The position numbers and the translations under genes were made by a program. A DNA stretch of 57,320 bases. Source: a virus. Positions 25,801 through 32,657 of the stretch are shown piece after piece. The DNA lies in the IMG/VR virus record IMGVR_UViG_3300042691_028406, positions 1 through 57,320 of that record; one strand, written 5' to 3'. The notes under the pieces are model-generated. The model searched no databases. It had not been told where the DNA came from and worked only from the letters and a program-made list of their open reading frames with translations. The stretch's first letter is position 1, and each line of letters starts with the position of its first letter.

Positions 25801-26858
25801 AATGTCGGCATAGAGCCCACCTGAATGCCTGTTTGCGCCATCTTAGCCGCCAACCCAACGCCCATCTTTTTTGCTCTTGAGATAGCTGCTCCCTCTGCTG
25901 CTTTTGCAACTAATCCTTTAGTTATTGCTTTTGATGCGCCTGCTCCAATGCCTCCTGTCAACAAGAACTCTCCTGTGAATCCGAGTGATTCACCTGCCAT
26001 CTTTCCAATATTAAACGCAGATGGACTAAGTTCTTCAAGTTCTTTTATCTTATTGCCATTGTCTACCAATGCCTGAGCAAGTATTTTTTCTCCTTCGTCA
26101 AACGATACGTTCTCTCCACGATCAAGAGCTTCTAACTTAACATTAAGGTCTTTTATTGCATCATTTTGCTTCAGGCGATCAAACAGTTCAAAATACCCAC
26201 GACCATAATCTTCTAGCCCTTTTTTTAGTCCTGTGCCTAAATTGCCTGCTATTGTCCTTTGAGAATAATCACTAACAACCCGATCTGTTTCTTTTGTTTT
26301 GTCTATAAGCATCCGAATGGCAGTTATCTTATTGTCTTCTTTTTCTGCCATAGGATTTTCTCTTAGAATCCTTGTGTATTCCGAGAGTGCCTGATTATAT
26401 TGTTCTGGTGTTTGTGCCGCCAATGGATTTGGAAGCTGAACGCCTCCTGTTAGTTCTGCTCTTTTCCTGTCTACATAGGAAGCAAACTTATCCTCTATTG
26501 GTCTTTCTGCCTTGCTTAGTCCTTCTGATATTGACTTGACGACACCAACAGGTTGCTCTTGGTATCCTTCGGTTAAAAGCCCCATGAAGTTTGGAACTTC
26601 TTCTTTTTTCTGTTCTGCCTGAAATGAAAGGATTTCTTTCGATTGCGGTAACTCTGGAGCAATTACTTCCGTATCTTGCAGAAACTCACGATCTGGCGTA
26701 CTTGACAAAGAAGGTGAAACGCCAGATTCTCCAACACCAACAACAGACTCTTCTTTTTTTTTTATTGGTTCCTCAATGTCTGGAAGAGCAGAATAGTCTA
26801 TCTGCGATGGCACTTCTGCAATGTCTGGAAGTTTATTGTAATCTACTTTTTCTTGCAT
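19896..26858 (-). CDS. Giant internal virion protein (2320 aa, gp16-like role)
   Basis: 2320 aa, the largest gene. N-terminal 50 residues repeat DYNKLPDI / DYSALPDI. Residues 300-480 contain several Ala/Gly-rich hydrophobic helices (LLTGGIGAGASKAITKG). Residues 550-1050 are charged and low-complexity (PPSPQKEPIVSPEQKE). The rest is helical, with hydrophobic stretches near 2010-2030 (FYTAAIASLAYALTGG). Proteins of this size just after the head operon are typical ejected internal proteins that span the cell envelope. No lysozyme-type catalytic motif or RNA polymerase DxDGD motif was found. The order 253, 537, 2320 aa mirrors gp14-gp15-gp16 of T7. Confidence 0.6.
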   Translation of the reverse strand: MQEKVDYNKLPDIAEVPSQIDYSALPDIEEPIKKKEESVVGVGESGVSPSLSSTPDREFLQDTEVIAPELPQSKEILSFQAEQKKEEVPNFMGLLTEGYQEQPVGVVKSISEGLSKAERPIEDKFASYVDRKRAELTGGVQLPNPLAAQTPEQYNQALSEYTRILRENPMAEKEDNKITAIRMLIDKTKETDRVVSDYSQRTIAGNLGTGLKKGLEDYGRGYFELFDRLKQNDAIKDLNVKLEALDRGENVSFDEGEKILAQALVDNGNKIKELEELSPSAFNIGKMAGESLGFTGEFLLTGGIGAGASKAITKGLVAKAAEGAAISRAKKMGVGLAAKMAQTGIQVGSMPTFYKGIAEDVSKGKNFGESLFENYYRTFSENFTERIFLRNPWDKATVGAVDNFMGRLGVNMHTDKGLVGILASTAEETAEEKIGELMTAPLDYNNFDKFWNDYWNVKKNAELIGSIAVMTAPAGLVSYGVKKYDDVQLNRIGKLLPSGIRSEIDQVLDDQKLTLKAQYDLVGRIVEDHAKDRTLGDRPAEAAGNIIRYVEKKTKSNVVSAVEDRAQTPTVGTMEEVSTEDQAKVDYLDSKGVKIPDGSTMAVVSDLYEKEKQKEPSVVDEQKQKEEVVSVAAEQGSKTEPKEEAIKPIEAISEPVEPPSPQKEPIVSPEQKEVLKQTKQDVVVGGVDGEQVDILNTDTDSLEKIQSDIEASNVDLDKKLFRDIDRELEKREWHSVILSPLSEIKNIIQSLKKKNKEKPNGFGSYIENRDANEVLEVVERYSKNVSIEEAKSDFKKSFFGNPSTWYADGLMLREAARVYIENGGTFKELLRGIQKEFESDGFSESDAASFVKRKLDEISRVNLTEQQRKQQPSTIKQNIPLQEQIIEVKQVKQQENGKETSDEAQGRKEGRKEKLLKKNEEADALLSEGLSDIADLLGTKLSLTGEQRVKVKDAVRKVARGLILKGEVKAEQLAMAIKDYFSKAGHDISDELINETLEEEGYAEGIRTTASQAGQQAQGVVKGEKGRIRLGDDAKDRVEAPKRKRVSELGDNEAKDSRLGIRWAWGKKYSEEAQAKFREQGLYSYKPESHSEVEAAARSIVDNNSEEDALRTMRDNNVSRRIRTAIGILLIDKMDARVNELKSKGKDKEANDVVSDIKDTMKFIQDEFATEAGRDESFFGSNMVMTRLGGYTLARMAQLGMDASRTNEMEKKRFKRVENLAKEELGKARKEAVDATIKKVVPPKQKNVDTKIQEIRKKRSSLIDQWKKARESGENTYSVIIPGLTQVDIEYGGRIAATYIEEGIYQTDKLIKKLKKVFDQVGVEVKDSDLKKLIPETYNGVPFSQYQEERELGEAADMLAQRIFGDVIDKKAPAKDPIKIMVDTLFAKFRETQLDRKKTEKMSDIEKLSLAIKESREYKKAWTEAKDYAISKIQEDKNLSDEGKATAIERVEKAYKNATELVFSDKLIKDLVRKEISERDMDVAEIVRDHYDRRGAIKEDLKKSLIEKAGLTDSEAKILSNAVDSTFETLLADRVSKVVKKFTEKGKRAATAKQLKGADQVLYFTRIGAFDNAEFREAFADMWGIPKLTEEDVDYIIDKHKKIQRIKGEAMRYEEKQKLLAYIANLQGMDWNELIDGIWYANVLSGSGTQLKNLLDANTAALVEPMIIAGTSPFKRARLRNAIGRAVTGRAWSNLKYTLETGNHPFDFGQETPKLSKRVLETKDPLVKNKLQWGAIKALSRYQNIFFDIMMANDAFAGTLAYESMIDVLITDAAYSKARKEAGRRLTKKEKEALNRKIDELLRITPEDQEIIKKTVDQESEDYKKIQAEEGKNQTGYSERQRIQRTFELMDEMRPVDMVEDARRISLEAVGNINPYGTLGWVMGVVTNVANNFGATFSKPVIVKSGNKFVLSTHPTDKITIKPLQKVVPFTRIITNIATRNLNWNPIIAGIRATTGKYGTFVLNKKGASGKFIREMSAEERKIIVRKIFYTAAIASLAYALTGGDDPENGLIRITGNGTGDFEKNKQLRQAGWKPWSIQIGDFSISYQYIYPLNMILSPIGWARDQQLYNDSEDSFAYLYGNGVLFSIGQVLFSTPMSGISSAFDTMGSLVFEGVDSFTDKLAKMTSMIGGGFVSPRVFDDIDKLFGIVSDRADIEGVTLSEKFADRVPFVGRNFAGKVEAIDLFGDNIPLQSPADAVISTKVRGKNAELTKWMVEDIGYFRPQPSFKETTFIVMEKDGSINKKRKLVEGNDEEGAFWTEYNKKVGSIFKEKAMAIKTLDKDKEQTKEMLKDAWEDSRKLAIAEMYLISTGNPLESTQIE

Positions 26859-26859
26859 A

Positions 26860-28473
26860 CTATTCTACGATTTTATATTGAGAACCAAAAGCGTCTTGTA
26901 TTTGTTTTTTTGTATAGGATTTACCCTTTGCCTTATTATAGGCAGAAACAGAAAGCTCTGGAAGCGTTTGTTGTGATGATGCTCCCCTGTCAACATACTG
27001 TTCCAATGGAACGCCTCTTACTTTTACCTTCGGAAACATAATAGCCACTGCTGGTTTGTTTTCGTTTAGTGGTGCTTCAAAAACGGCTTCTGCTTTTGGG
27101 TCTTTAAACTTAGTGTATCTTACTTCCATTGGAACTTCACTGCTGCCTGTAAATGGGAGTTTCTTGTCTACAACAACTGTTCCTTTCAGCGTTATCCCAT
27201 CTTCGTTTTCTTCCAATGATACATTTTTAAATCCTTCAACTGGTCGATCTCCGGTATAAGCCCCCTTCAAAATAGTCTCCTGTCTTGTGGGGTTGCTCAG
27301 TGTCGCCATTGTATCTGCGTTGTACTCCCCATCTATTTTAGGTGGAGTTATTGATCCTTCTTTAATAAACAAAGGCTTACCGTCTTTCATGGCAAATCCG
27401 CCTGTTCCTTTCAATATAACAACGCCCTTGTCAACGTCAACACCAAGCAGACTTGCTTTGTTTTGGTCTAACTGAACGGTTTCTCCTGTATCAAGGTTCT
27501 TTGCTTTGTTGATAAAGAAGTTCCTATCAACCTGTGATACGTCAGAAGGAATCTGAACCATATTGTATTTGTTCTTTCCATACTCATATGGAGATGGGGT
27601 GTAGTCTCTTGCGTTTTTATCTACCCCACCACCGCCGGAACCACCACTTCTAGGCCTAAAGCCCGTGAGGTCTGGTTTTATTGCGGTCTCTATAATCTGC
27701 GACATCTCATTAATCATGTCGTCCTTTGACTTCCATCTAGTGCTGGCTCCTTCATTAAACAAGAAGTCGTCGCTTTCCATTAAACGACCAACCTGTTCTC
27801 TTACTTTTTGTGGGTCTGCTGCCGACATTCCGGGGGCTGTTGACTTAATGGCTCCCTGAACTAACGGAAGTATCTCTGCGGCTCTCTTCTGAATCAAAAC
27901 AGAAACAGGTGGAGTTGGCGGTTGTGTTGCCATATAAAAGGCTGACACATCTAAGTCGTAGTTTGGGTCTGACATCTTCCGATCAAGCTCTGCTTGTTGT
28001 TTATTCCACTTGGCTTTTTCTTCAGGTGTCTTCAATTGATTATACATAGAAGCGGCCTCTTTTTGGTACACTCCGAAAGCATCACGAAGCGATTTATCTC
28101 GCATGGTCTGATTGATCAACCCTTGCTTTTCTTCCTGCATTTTCAACATTTCAGGCCAATTCTCGCTTCCTATCTTCCCATTTGTGCGCCTAGAAAAGTC
28201 AGCCAACTTGCTCATCAGTTTACTAGAGTCTTCTGCAAATCGCTGTGCCAACTTCTTGCTAAGAAAATCATGCTTTATAGGCATGGCAAGTTCTAACGCA
28301 GCTTTCTCGTTGCGAACGTATTCGTCATGCTTCCATTGTTTCTCTTGCTCTATTTCTTTTAAACGATTAGCTATTTCAGTTTTCTGCAATGCCTGAATCC
28401 CTGCTGTCATGTCTGGAAGAACAGTTGGAGCGTATCCCATTGCCCCTAGCGGGTTATCTATTCCGAATGCCAT
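26860..28473 (-). CDS. Internal virion protein (gp15-like role)
   Basis: 537 aa, no TM. Residues 30-175 are a long charged helical region (EIEQEKQWKHDEYVRNEK, KTPEEKAKWNKQQAELDRK). A Gly-rich linker (GGSGGGG) lies near 280. A mixed beta domain follows to the end. It ends one base before the giant protein starts. Late box and terminator directly upstream. Role inferred from size, order and helical make-up; there is no sequence family that I recognise. Confidence 0.5.
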   Translation of the reverse strand: MAFGIDNPLGAMGYAPTVLPDMTAGIQALQKTEIANRLKEIEQEKQWKHDEYVRNEKAALELAMPIKHDFLSKKLAQRFAEDSSKLMSKLADFSRRTNGKIGSENWPEMLKMQEEKQGLINQTMRDKSLRDAFGVYQKEAASMYNQLKTPEEKAKWNKQQAELDRKMSDPNYDLDVSAFYMATQPPTPPVSVLIQKRAAEILPLVQGAIKSTAPGMSAADPQKVREQVGRLMESDDFLFNEGASTRWKSKDDMINEMSQIIETAIKPDLTGFRPRSGGSGGGGVDKNARDYTPSPYEYGKNKYNMVQIPSDVSQVDRNFFINKAKNLDTGETVQLDQNKASLLGVDVDKGVVILKGTGGFAMKDGKPLFIKEGSITPPKIDGEYNADTMATLSNPTRQETILKGAYTGDRPVEGFKNVSLEENEDGITLKGTVVVDKKLPFTGSSEVPMEVRYTKFKDPKAEAVFEAPLNENKPAVAIMFPKVKVRGVPLEQYVDRGASSQQTLPELSVSAYNKAKGKSYTKKQIQDAFGSQYKIVE

Positions 28474-28492
28474 AGTATCTGTTTATTTGAAA

Positions 28493-28500
28493 CAAAGATA
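28493..28500 (-). promoter_or_regulatory. Late-type promoter box TATCTTTG
   Basis: Reverse-strand TATCTTTG 20 bp upstream of the gene at 28473 and directly after the T-run of the terminator at 28502. Confidence 0.6.
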
Positions 28501-28501
28501 C

Positions 28502-28535
28502 AAAAAAAACCATACCTGTTTTATTGGGTATGGTT
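28502..28535 (-). terminator. Intrinsic terminator
   Basis: AACCATACC pairs with GGTATGGTT, then eight T on the - strand. It follows the T5orf172 gene at 28587. Confidence 0.92.
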
Positions 28536-28586
28536 TTACAAACATTAAACGTATAATACAATACAAGTTAGTTCATGTTTTTTTGT

Positions 28587-29288
28587 TTAATAAAAACTAA
28601 ATCCTTGAATTGTCATTATAGTGTCAATTTCCATTATATCATAATAATCTAAACTAAACCATTCACCATTTGTGTTTTTATTTTTAAATTTATTTTGTAG
28701 ATAAGCCTCGGCTCTATAGGCATATTTAGATGGATATATCTTGTAAATAACACACTTAAACGGATTTCCTGTTTGAATGCCAATCAACCGTTTTTTTACA
28801 TCATTTGAAACACCAATTTTATATAAGTTTGTGTTTTCTACATTTATAATGTATAAATTATCATTCTCATTTATTTTTTTATTTGGAAACAATATTTCGT
28901 CTCCTATGGAATCTATGCTCACGTAGCAGTTTTCTTCTATTGATCCATGTTCCGTCCTTATGGGAGATAGTTCTTTATCTAAAAAAATTCCTTCTACTAG
29001 TGGCATAGCATTCCATCTCCATTGGTCTGTTGTTTTCTTTCTGTAAAACTTTGTTGAAACAACCTTTACGGCAAATGAATTTTTATAATTAATACATCCA
29101 TCCATATCGAAATGTCTCTTTATTCTAGCTTCTTTTTTTAGGAGATAAACCTTTCCTTTTTGGGGAAATAGTTTTTTTATTTCTTTATCGTTTTTTATGA
29201 AAAATTCCTCTATTTTTTTACTGTGATTTATTAGTTTATTTTCTATATCTACCATTTCAGACTCTAGCTCTCTAAGGTGATCAATCAT
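28587..29288 (-). CDS. T5orf172/GIY-YIG-type putative homing endonuclease
   Basis: 233 aa. Residues 1-60 form a coiled coil (LRELESEMVDIENKLINHS) and 60-130 a beta domain. Residues 140-225 match the T5orf172 (MUG113) version of the GIY-YIG fold: LYIINVENTNLYKIGVS, then KKRLIGIQTGNPF, YRAEAYLQNKFKNK and GEWFSL. The gene stands alone between two virion genes with its own early-type promoter at 29312 and terminator at 28502, as expected for a mobile endonuclease gene. Confidence 0.72.
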   Translation of the reverse strand: MIDHLRELESEMVDIENKLINHSKKIEEFFIKNDKEIKKLFPQKGKVYLLKKEARIKRHFDMDGCINYKNSFAVKVVSTKFYRKKTTDQWRWNAMPLVEGIFLDKELSPIRTEHGSIEENCYVSIDSIGDEILFPNKKINENDNLYIINVENTNLYKIGVSNDVKKRLIGIQTGNPFKCVIYKIYPSKYAYRAEAYLQNKFKNKNTNGEWFSLDYYDIMEIDTIMTIQGFSFY

Positions 29289-29311
29289 AGTTTAAAGTTT
29301 TAATAATACAA

Positions 29312-29343
29312 CAAAACTACATATTTGTTTTTTGAAGTGCAAA
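29312..29343 (-). promoter_or_regulatory. Bacteroidetes-type promoter (TTTG-N20-TAGTTTTG)
   Basis: On the - strand TTTG (29343-29340), 20 bp, TAGTTTTG (29319-29312), 24 bp before the ATG at 29288. Early-type architecture inside a late region. Confidence 0.68.
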
Positions 29344-29368
29344 TAATTCGATGTGTTTTTCAGCATAC

Positions 29369-29403
29369 AAAAAAAAAGACTCAACGTTTTTTGTGTTGAG
29401 TCT
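29369..29403 (-). terminator. Intrinsic terminator
   Basis: AGACTCAAC pairs with GTTGAGTCT, then a T-run on the - strand. It ends the gene at 29425. Confidence 0.92.
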
Positions 29404-29424
29404 GAAAAATAGTGTTATGCAATA

Positions 29425-30186
29425 TTACTCTGGTAGTCCAAAATTAAAACCTTCGTTTAACGCCCATGCGTTTTGTTGTTGCGCCAATGGCACACGATAA
29501 CCCATAACACTTTGGTTTAGCTGTGGGGTTGGGGGCATGGCTGCCTGTGTGTTCATCTTTGCCAATACTTCAGATGGTGCTCTTGTGAATGCTCTGTTAG
29601 CTCCTGTCTTATTGCCTTGAAGAGAATTAAGGTATTGTTGGTTTGCAAATAAAGACATTCCAGACTGCAACGCCGAACCTATGTTTTGGCTTCCGGCTGC
29701 ACCCATAGCTGATGCTTTGTTTAGCTGTGCCTGAACAGGATAAAGTGTTTTATACTGCCACATTTTTTCTTGGTATGGGGCAAGTTGCATTAGAGTATTA
29801 CCATAAATCTGTTGCCTGCGCTCATAATCTTGGGATGCTGCAAGATCAATCTGCCTCTGATTCGCCTGTTGTTGTGCATATGACTGAACTGTTGCTGCTA
29901 AAACCTGAGATGGAGTTGATGCTGCTCTCTTAGCCGCTCCAACAGATTGTGCTGTTCCTGCCGCTAAATTTTCCTCCATCACATCCTGTCCAGCCAAGCG
30001 AGAACCCTGTGCATTTCTTGCAGCTAAATTAACTGCTGATGTCATTCCGCTTGGCACTGTATAGCTATTTGCATCATACCTAGCCATTGCGTCTTTTGCC
30101 AGTTTACTCGACCTAAGTGTTTGGTATAGTCCCAAGCCAGCTTGTGATGCTGCGATTGCTGCTGGAATTAATAATGGTAATGGCAT
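29425..30186 (-). CDS. Internal virion protein (gp14-like role)
   Basis: 253 aa. The first 25 residues are hydrophobic (LPLLIPAAIAASQAGLGLY). The rest is Ala/Gln/Ser-rich and helical (VQSYAQQQANQRQIDLAASQ) with the small-residue composition seen in T7 gp14-type ejected proteins. It is the first of three internal-protein candidates on the late strand. It has its own TATCTTTG box. No enzymatic motif. Confidence 0.55.
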   Translation of the reverse strand: MPLPLLIPAAIAASQAGLGLYQTLRSSKLAKDAMARYDANSYTVPSGMTSAVNLAARNAQGSRLAGQDVMEENLAAGTAQSVGAAKRAASTPSQVLAATVQSYAQQQANQRQIDLAASQDYERRQQIYGNTLMQLAPYQEKMWQYKTLYPVQAQLNKASAMGAAGSQNIGSALQSGMSLFANQQYLNSLQGNKTGANRAFTRAPSEVLAKMNTQAAMPPTPQLNQSVMGYRVPLAQQQNAWALNEGFNFGLPE

Positions 30187-30212
30187 ATCTTTGTCATATT
30201 ATTCTTTAACAA

Positions 30213-30220
30213 CAAAGATA
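30213..30220 (-). promoter_or_regulatory. Late-type promoter box TATCTTTG
   Basis: Reverse-strand TATCTTTG, 27 bp upstream of the gene at 30186; no -33 TTTG. Confidence 0.58.
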
Positions 30221-30229
30221 CATAAATTT

Positions 30230-31363
30230 CTAATAAAATTTATTTGGATCGTGCGTGGTGGTATAATTTAAAAAGCATTCGGTAGAAGACCCAGCAAATG
30301 GAATTTTAGGAGTATACTTGTCTTTTAATTTGAATCTATGAAATTTATTTTCTAAATTATATATGTATTCCCTATCTGTAGATATCACTAGTCTTATTAT
30401 TTCATATTCGTATGGCATGTGTACTCTCTGTTTATATCTTTTTTTTAAGCCATTAGACGTTATTCCAAATTTATAAAAAGATTCATTGTCATTAAAACAA
30501 CGAATAATATAAAATGTTGCTATTTTGTTCGCACATTTTTTAATCCATGCAGACCTTGAAAAACCCAAATCATCAATCCTGCATTTATTGCATCCTTTTC
30601 CGTTCAGGTGTCCATTTGCTTTTTGCCAAAACGATCCGTGAATTGGGCATATAATTTCTATCTTAGAGCAAGAGTTTACATATACTGCCTTTGAGTAGTC
30701 ATATTTATTCCCATGAGTTTTAACGGCCTTTTCTATAAAAACATTTATATCCCTTTTTTCAGAATTACATTTTGGACATTTTCCTGAACCCTGAATATGA
30801 TTTGATGCCCATGTTGTATATTCTCCGTGTATCCTACACAAAATATTAATCCTGTTAGAATATCTTGTAAATATAGTTTTAGAATAATCATATGTGTCCC
30901 CATGTATTTCAACACATTTTTCTATAAACATCAAATTTGATATCGTTCTACTATTTGATGAAATTTCTGTTGCACACTTTGGACAATCACATCCCCATAA
31001 GTGCATCTTTGGTTTTTGTTTAAATACTCCGTGACGTCTGCAAATTATAGAAACTTCATTTAGACAAGTTTCATATTCGACTAGAGAATATTCATACCGA
31101 TCACCATGAATTGCTATTGATTTTTCAATAAACGTATCTGTATTACTTCTTGTTTTACTTCCATTTAATTTTCTTGCGCAAGTATAACATCCACATCCAT
31201 TTAAATGAGATGATGGAGTTTGATAAAATTCACCATGAATTGGACATATTATGGTAACTTTTGTTTTAGACGAAATATACTTTGTTTTTGAATAATTGTA
31301 TTTATCTCCGTGAGTTTTATTGGCTTTTTCAATAAACCATTCTGTTGTTTTAAATTTTGCCAT
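30230..31363 (-). CDS. DUF723-repeat GIY-YIG putative homing endonuclease
   Basis: 377 aa from the ATG at 31363. Four repeats of about 65 residues each have F-x-EK-x-x-x-x-HG-x-x-Y-x-YS, then a C-x2-HG-x-F motif and a closing C-x2-C (YTC, PKC, PKC, NKC). This is the DUF723 zinc-ribbon pattern. The C-terminal 110 residues resemble a GIY-YIG domain (FYIIRCFNDNESFYKFGIT, then KKRYKQRVHMPYEYEII). Repeats probably bind target DNA and the C-terminus would cut it. It interrupts the virion gene series between 29425 and 31497. Confidence 0.75.
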   Translation of the reverse strand: MAKFKTTEWFIEKANKTHGDKYNYSKTKYISSKTKVTIICPIHGEFYQTPSSHLNGCGCYTCARKLNGSKTRSNTDTFIEKSIAIHGDRYEYSLVEYETCLNEVSIICRRHGVFKQKPKMHLWGCDCPKCATEISSNSRTISNLMFIEKCVEIHGDTYDYSKTIFTRYSNRINILCRIHGEYTTWASNHIQGSGKCPKCNSEKRDINVFIEKAVKTHGNKYDYSKAVYVNSCSKIEIICPIHGSFWQKANGHLNGKGCNKCRIDDLGFSRSAWIKKCANKIATFYIIRCFNDNESFYKFGITSNGLKKRYKQRVHMPYEYEIIRLVISTDREYIYNLENKFHRFKLKDKYTPKIPFAGSSTECFLNYTTTHDPNKFY

Positions 31364-31439
31364 TATCAATGTTTTCTACAAAACAAATATAAACAAAAAA
31401 TGTGAAGATTAAAAATAAATTAACCTATTTTTATTAACA

Positions 31440-31473
31440 AAAAAACCCACACTTGTTTTTTTGTGTGGGTTTT
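31440..31473 (-). terminator. Intrinsic terminator
   Basis: AAACCCACAC pairs with GTGTGGGTTT, then a T-run on the - strand. It ends the head operon after the gene at 31497. Confidence 0.92.
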
Positions 31474-31496
31474 GATATACAAAAACAATGTTTGTT

Positions 31497-32570
31497 TTAT
31501 TCTGTCTTCCCTGCTACCAACAATAAACTAACATCAATGGGTCGTTTGTCTTTGTTCTCGATGTAGAACTTAGTAGCTCTTTCTATTAACTCATCATGTG
31601 TTCCCTTGCCTGATTCGCCTACTGTGGGTAGCCATTTTTTCAGTACTCCGTAGTCTACCTTGTCAAACTCAATCTCGTCTACTTGGTATTTCAATAAACG
31701 AAGTAATTCGTTTTTGCGGTCTGGGGTTGCAGTGAAATGCTTAAACAATTCGTTTGTTCGTTTAATAGAGCTCATTGCGTCACCCAAATCAACCTGAATG
31801 ATTTTCTTAATTCGAATGCCTTCTTCGTTCGCATAGTACCAAACTGACTCTACTTCGTCAAATTTAATCTTCCCTGCGTCAATAGCTTCCTGAACAAGGG
31901 CTCTTGTGTTTGTTGACTCGTCCATGTCGATTGCTTTAATGAAAGCATCGGAGTTACGGAAGGTATCGAAGGTCTTGTCTGCAATCTCGATGATATCTTT
32001 CAATCTCAAGGCAACTTGTGCTTTTGTCATCTTATCCACATTGCTTACACCAAAAGCCTGTGCAATGCGTCGCATTGTTGGTTCTTGTACCGGAGACAGG
32101 TCGTCCATCAACATAAACACAATACGTGAGTTTTTAGCCATCTCTGTTGCTCTCTGATCGGCTTCTTTTAGCTCATTTACAACGAAAATACGACCATTTT
32201 TTGCTGCGGTGCACAGAAACATCAGGAAAAAGACTTTATCTTTGTCTGCCGTGTCTACGGTGAGTTCTCTAGTAATAAAAATAGGTGTAGTGTCGTATTC
32301 TTTTTCTCCGTTCTGAAGAATCTTTGGTGGCTTCTCGCAATATACCCAGAAGTCGTTGTCGTCTCCTTCTGCATTCTTGCTTGTGATCTGTGTTGGGATG
32401 GTTTGTGTGCGGTCGTATTCAGTGTACCCTGTTGGGTTGATGATTGGTTTGTCGTGTGTTCGGAATACGATGTTTTTCTTTCCTTTAAGGAATCCCTCAA
32501 ACTCTTCCTTTACCTTTAGATAAAGTGGCTCTTCGGATAGTTTTACTTTCTGATGATTCTTAAATAACAT
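31497..32570 (-). CDS. Virion-associated protein downstream of capsid, unknown
   Basis: 357 aa. N-terminal 110 residues beta-rich with DFWVYCEKPP; the middle is helical and acidic with KIKFDEVESVWYYANEEGIR. No Walker or protease motif. Directly downstream of the capsid gene beyond a partial terminator, so expressed late. Could be a head-completion or packaged protein; I do not recognise the family. Confidence 0.5.
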   Translation of the reverse strand: MLFKNHQKVKLSEEPLYLKVKEEFEGFLKGKKNIVFRTHDKPIINPTGYTEYDRTQTIPTQITSKNAEGDDNDFWVYCEKPPKILQNGEKEYDTTPIFITRELTVDTADKDKVFFLMFLCTAAKNGRIFVVNELKEADQRATEMAKNSRIVFMLMDDLSPVQEPTMRRIAQAFGVSNVDKMTKAQVALRLKDIIEIADKTFDTFRNSDAFIKAIDMDESTNTRALVQEAIDAGKIKFDEVESVWYYANEEGIRIKKIIQVDLGDAMSSIKRTNELFKHFTATPDRKNELLRLLKYQVDEIEFDKVDYGVLKKWLPTVGESGKGTHDELIERATKFYIENKDKRPIDVSLLLVAGKTE

Positions 32571-32598
32571 ATGCTTGGAATTTGTGTGTCTTTAAACA

Positions 32599-32644
32599 AA
32601 AAAAAGGTCGGAGCCCAACTAGCGGAACTAGTCAGAACTCCGAC
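32599..32644 (-). terminator. Terminator/attenuator after the capsid gene
   Basis: GTCGGAG (32607-32613) pairs with CTCCGAC (32638-32644), with an inner ACTAG/CTAGT stem, and is followed by a T-run on the - strand. It may reduce expression of the downstream 357-aa gene relative to the capsid protein. Confidence 0.72.
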
Positions 32645-32657
32645 AAGAATTATACTA

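Noticed and set aside
19896-26858. Giant protein as virion RNA polymerase, as in crAss-like or N4-like phages
   Set aside because: No DxDGD or other RNA polymerase motif seen.
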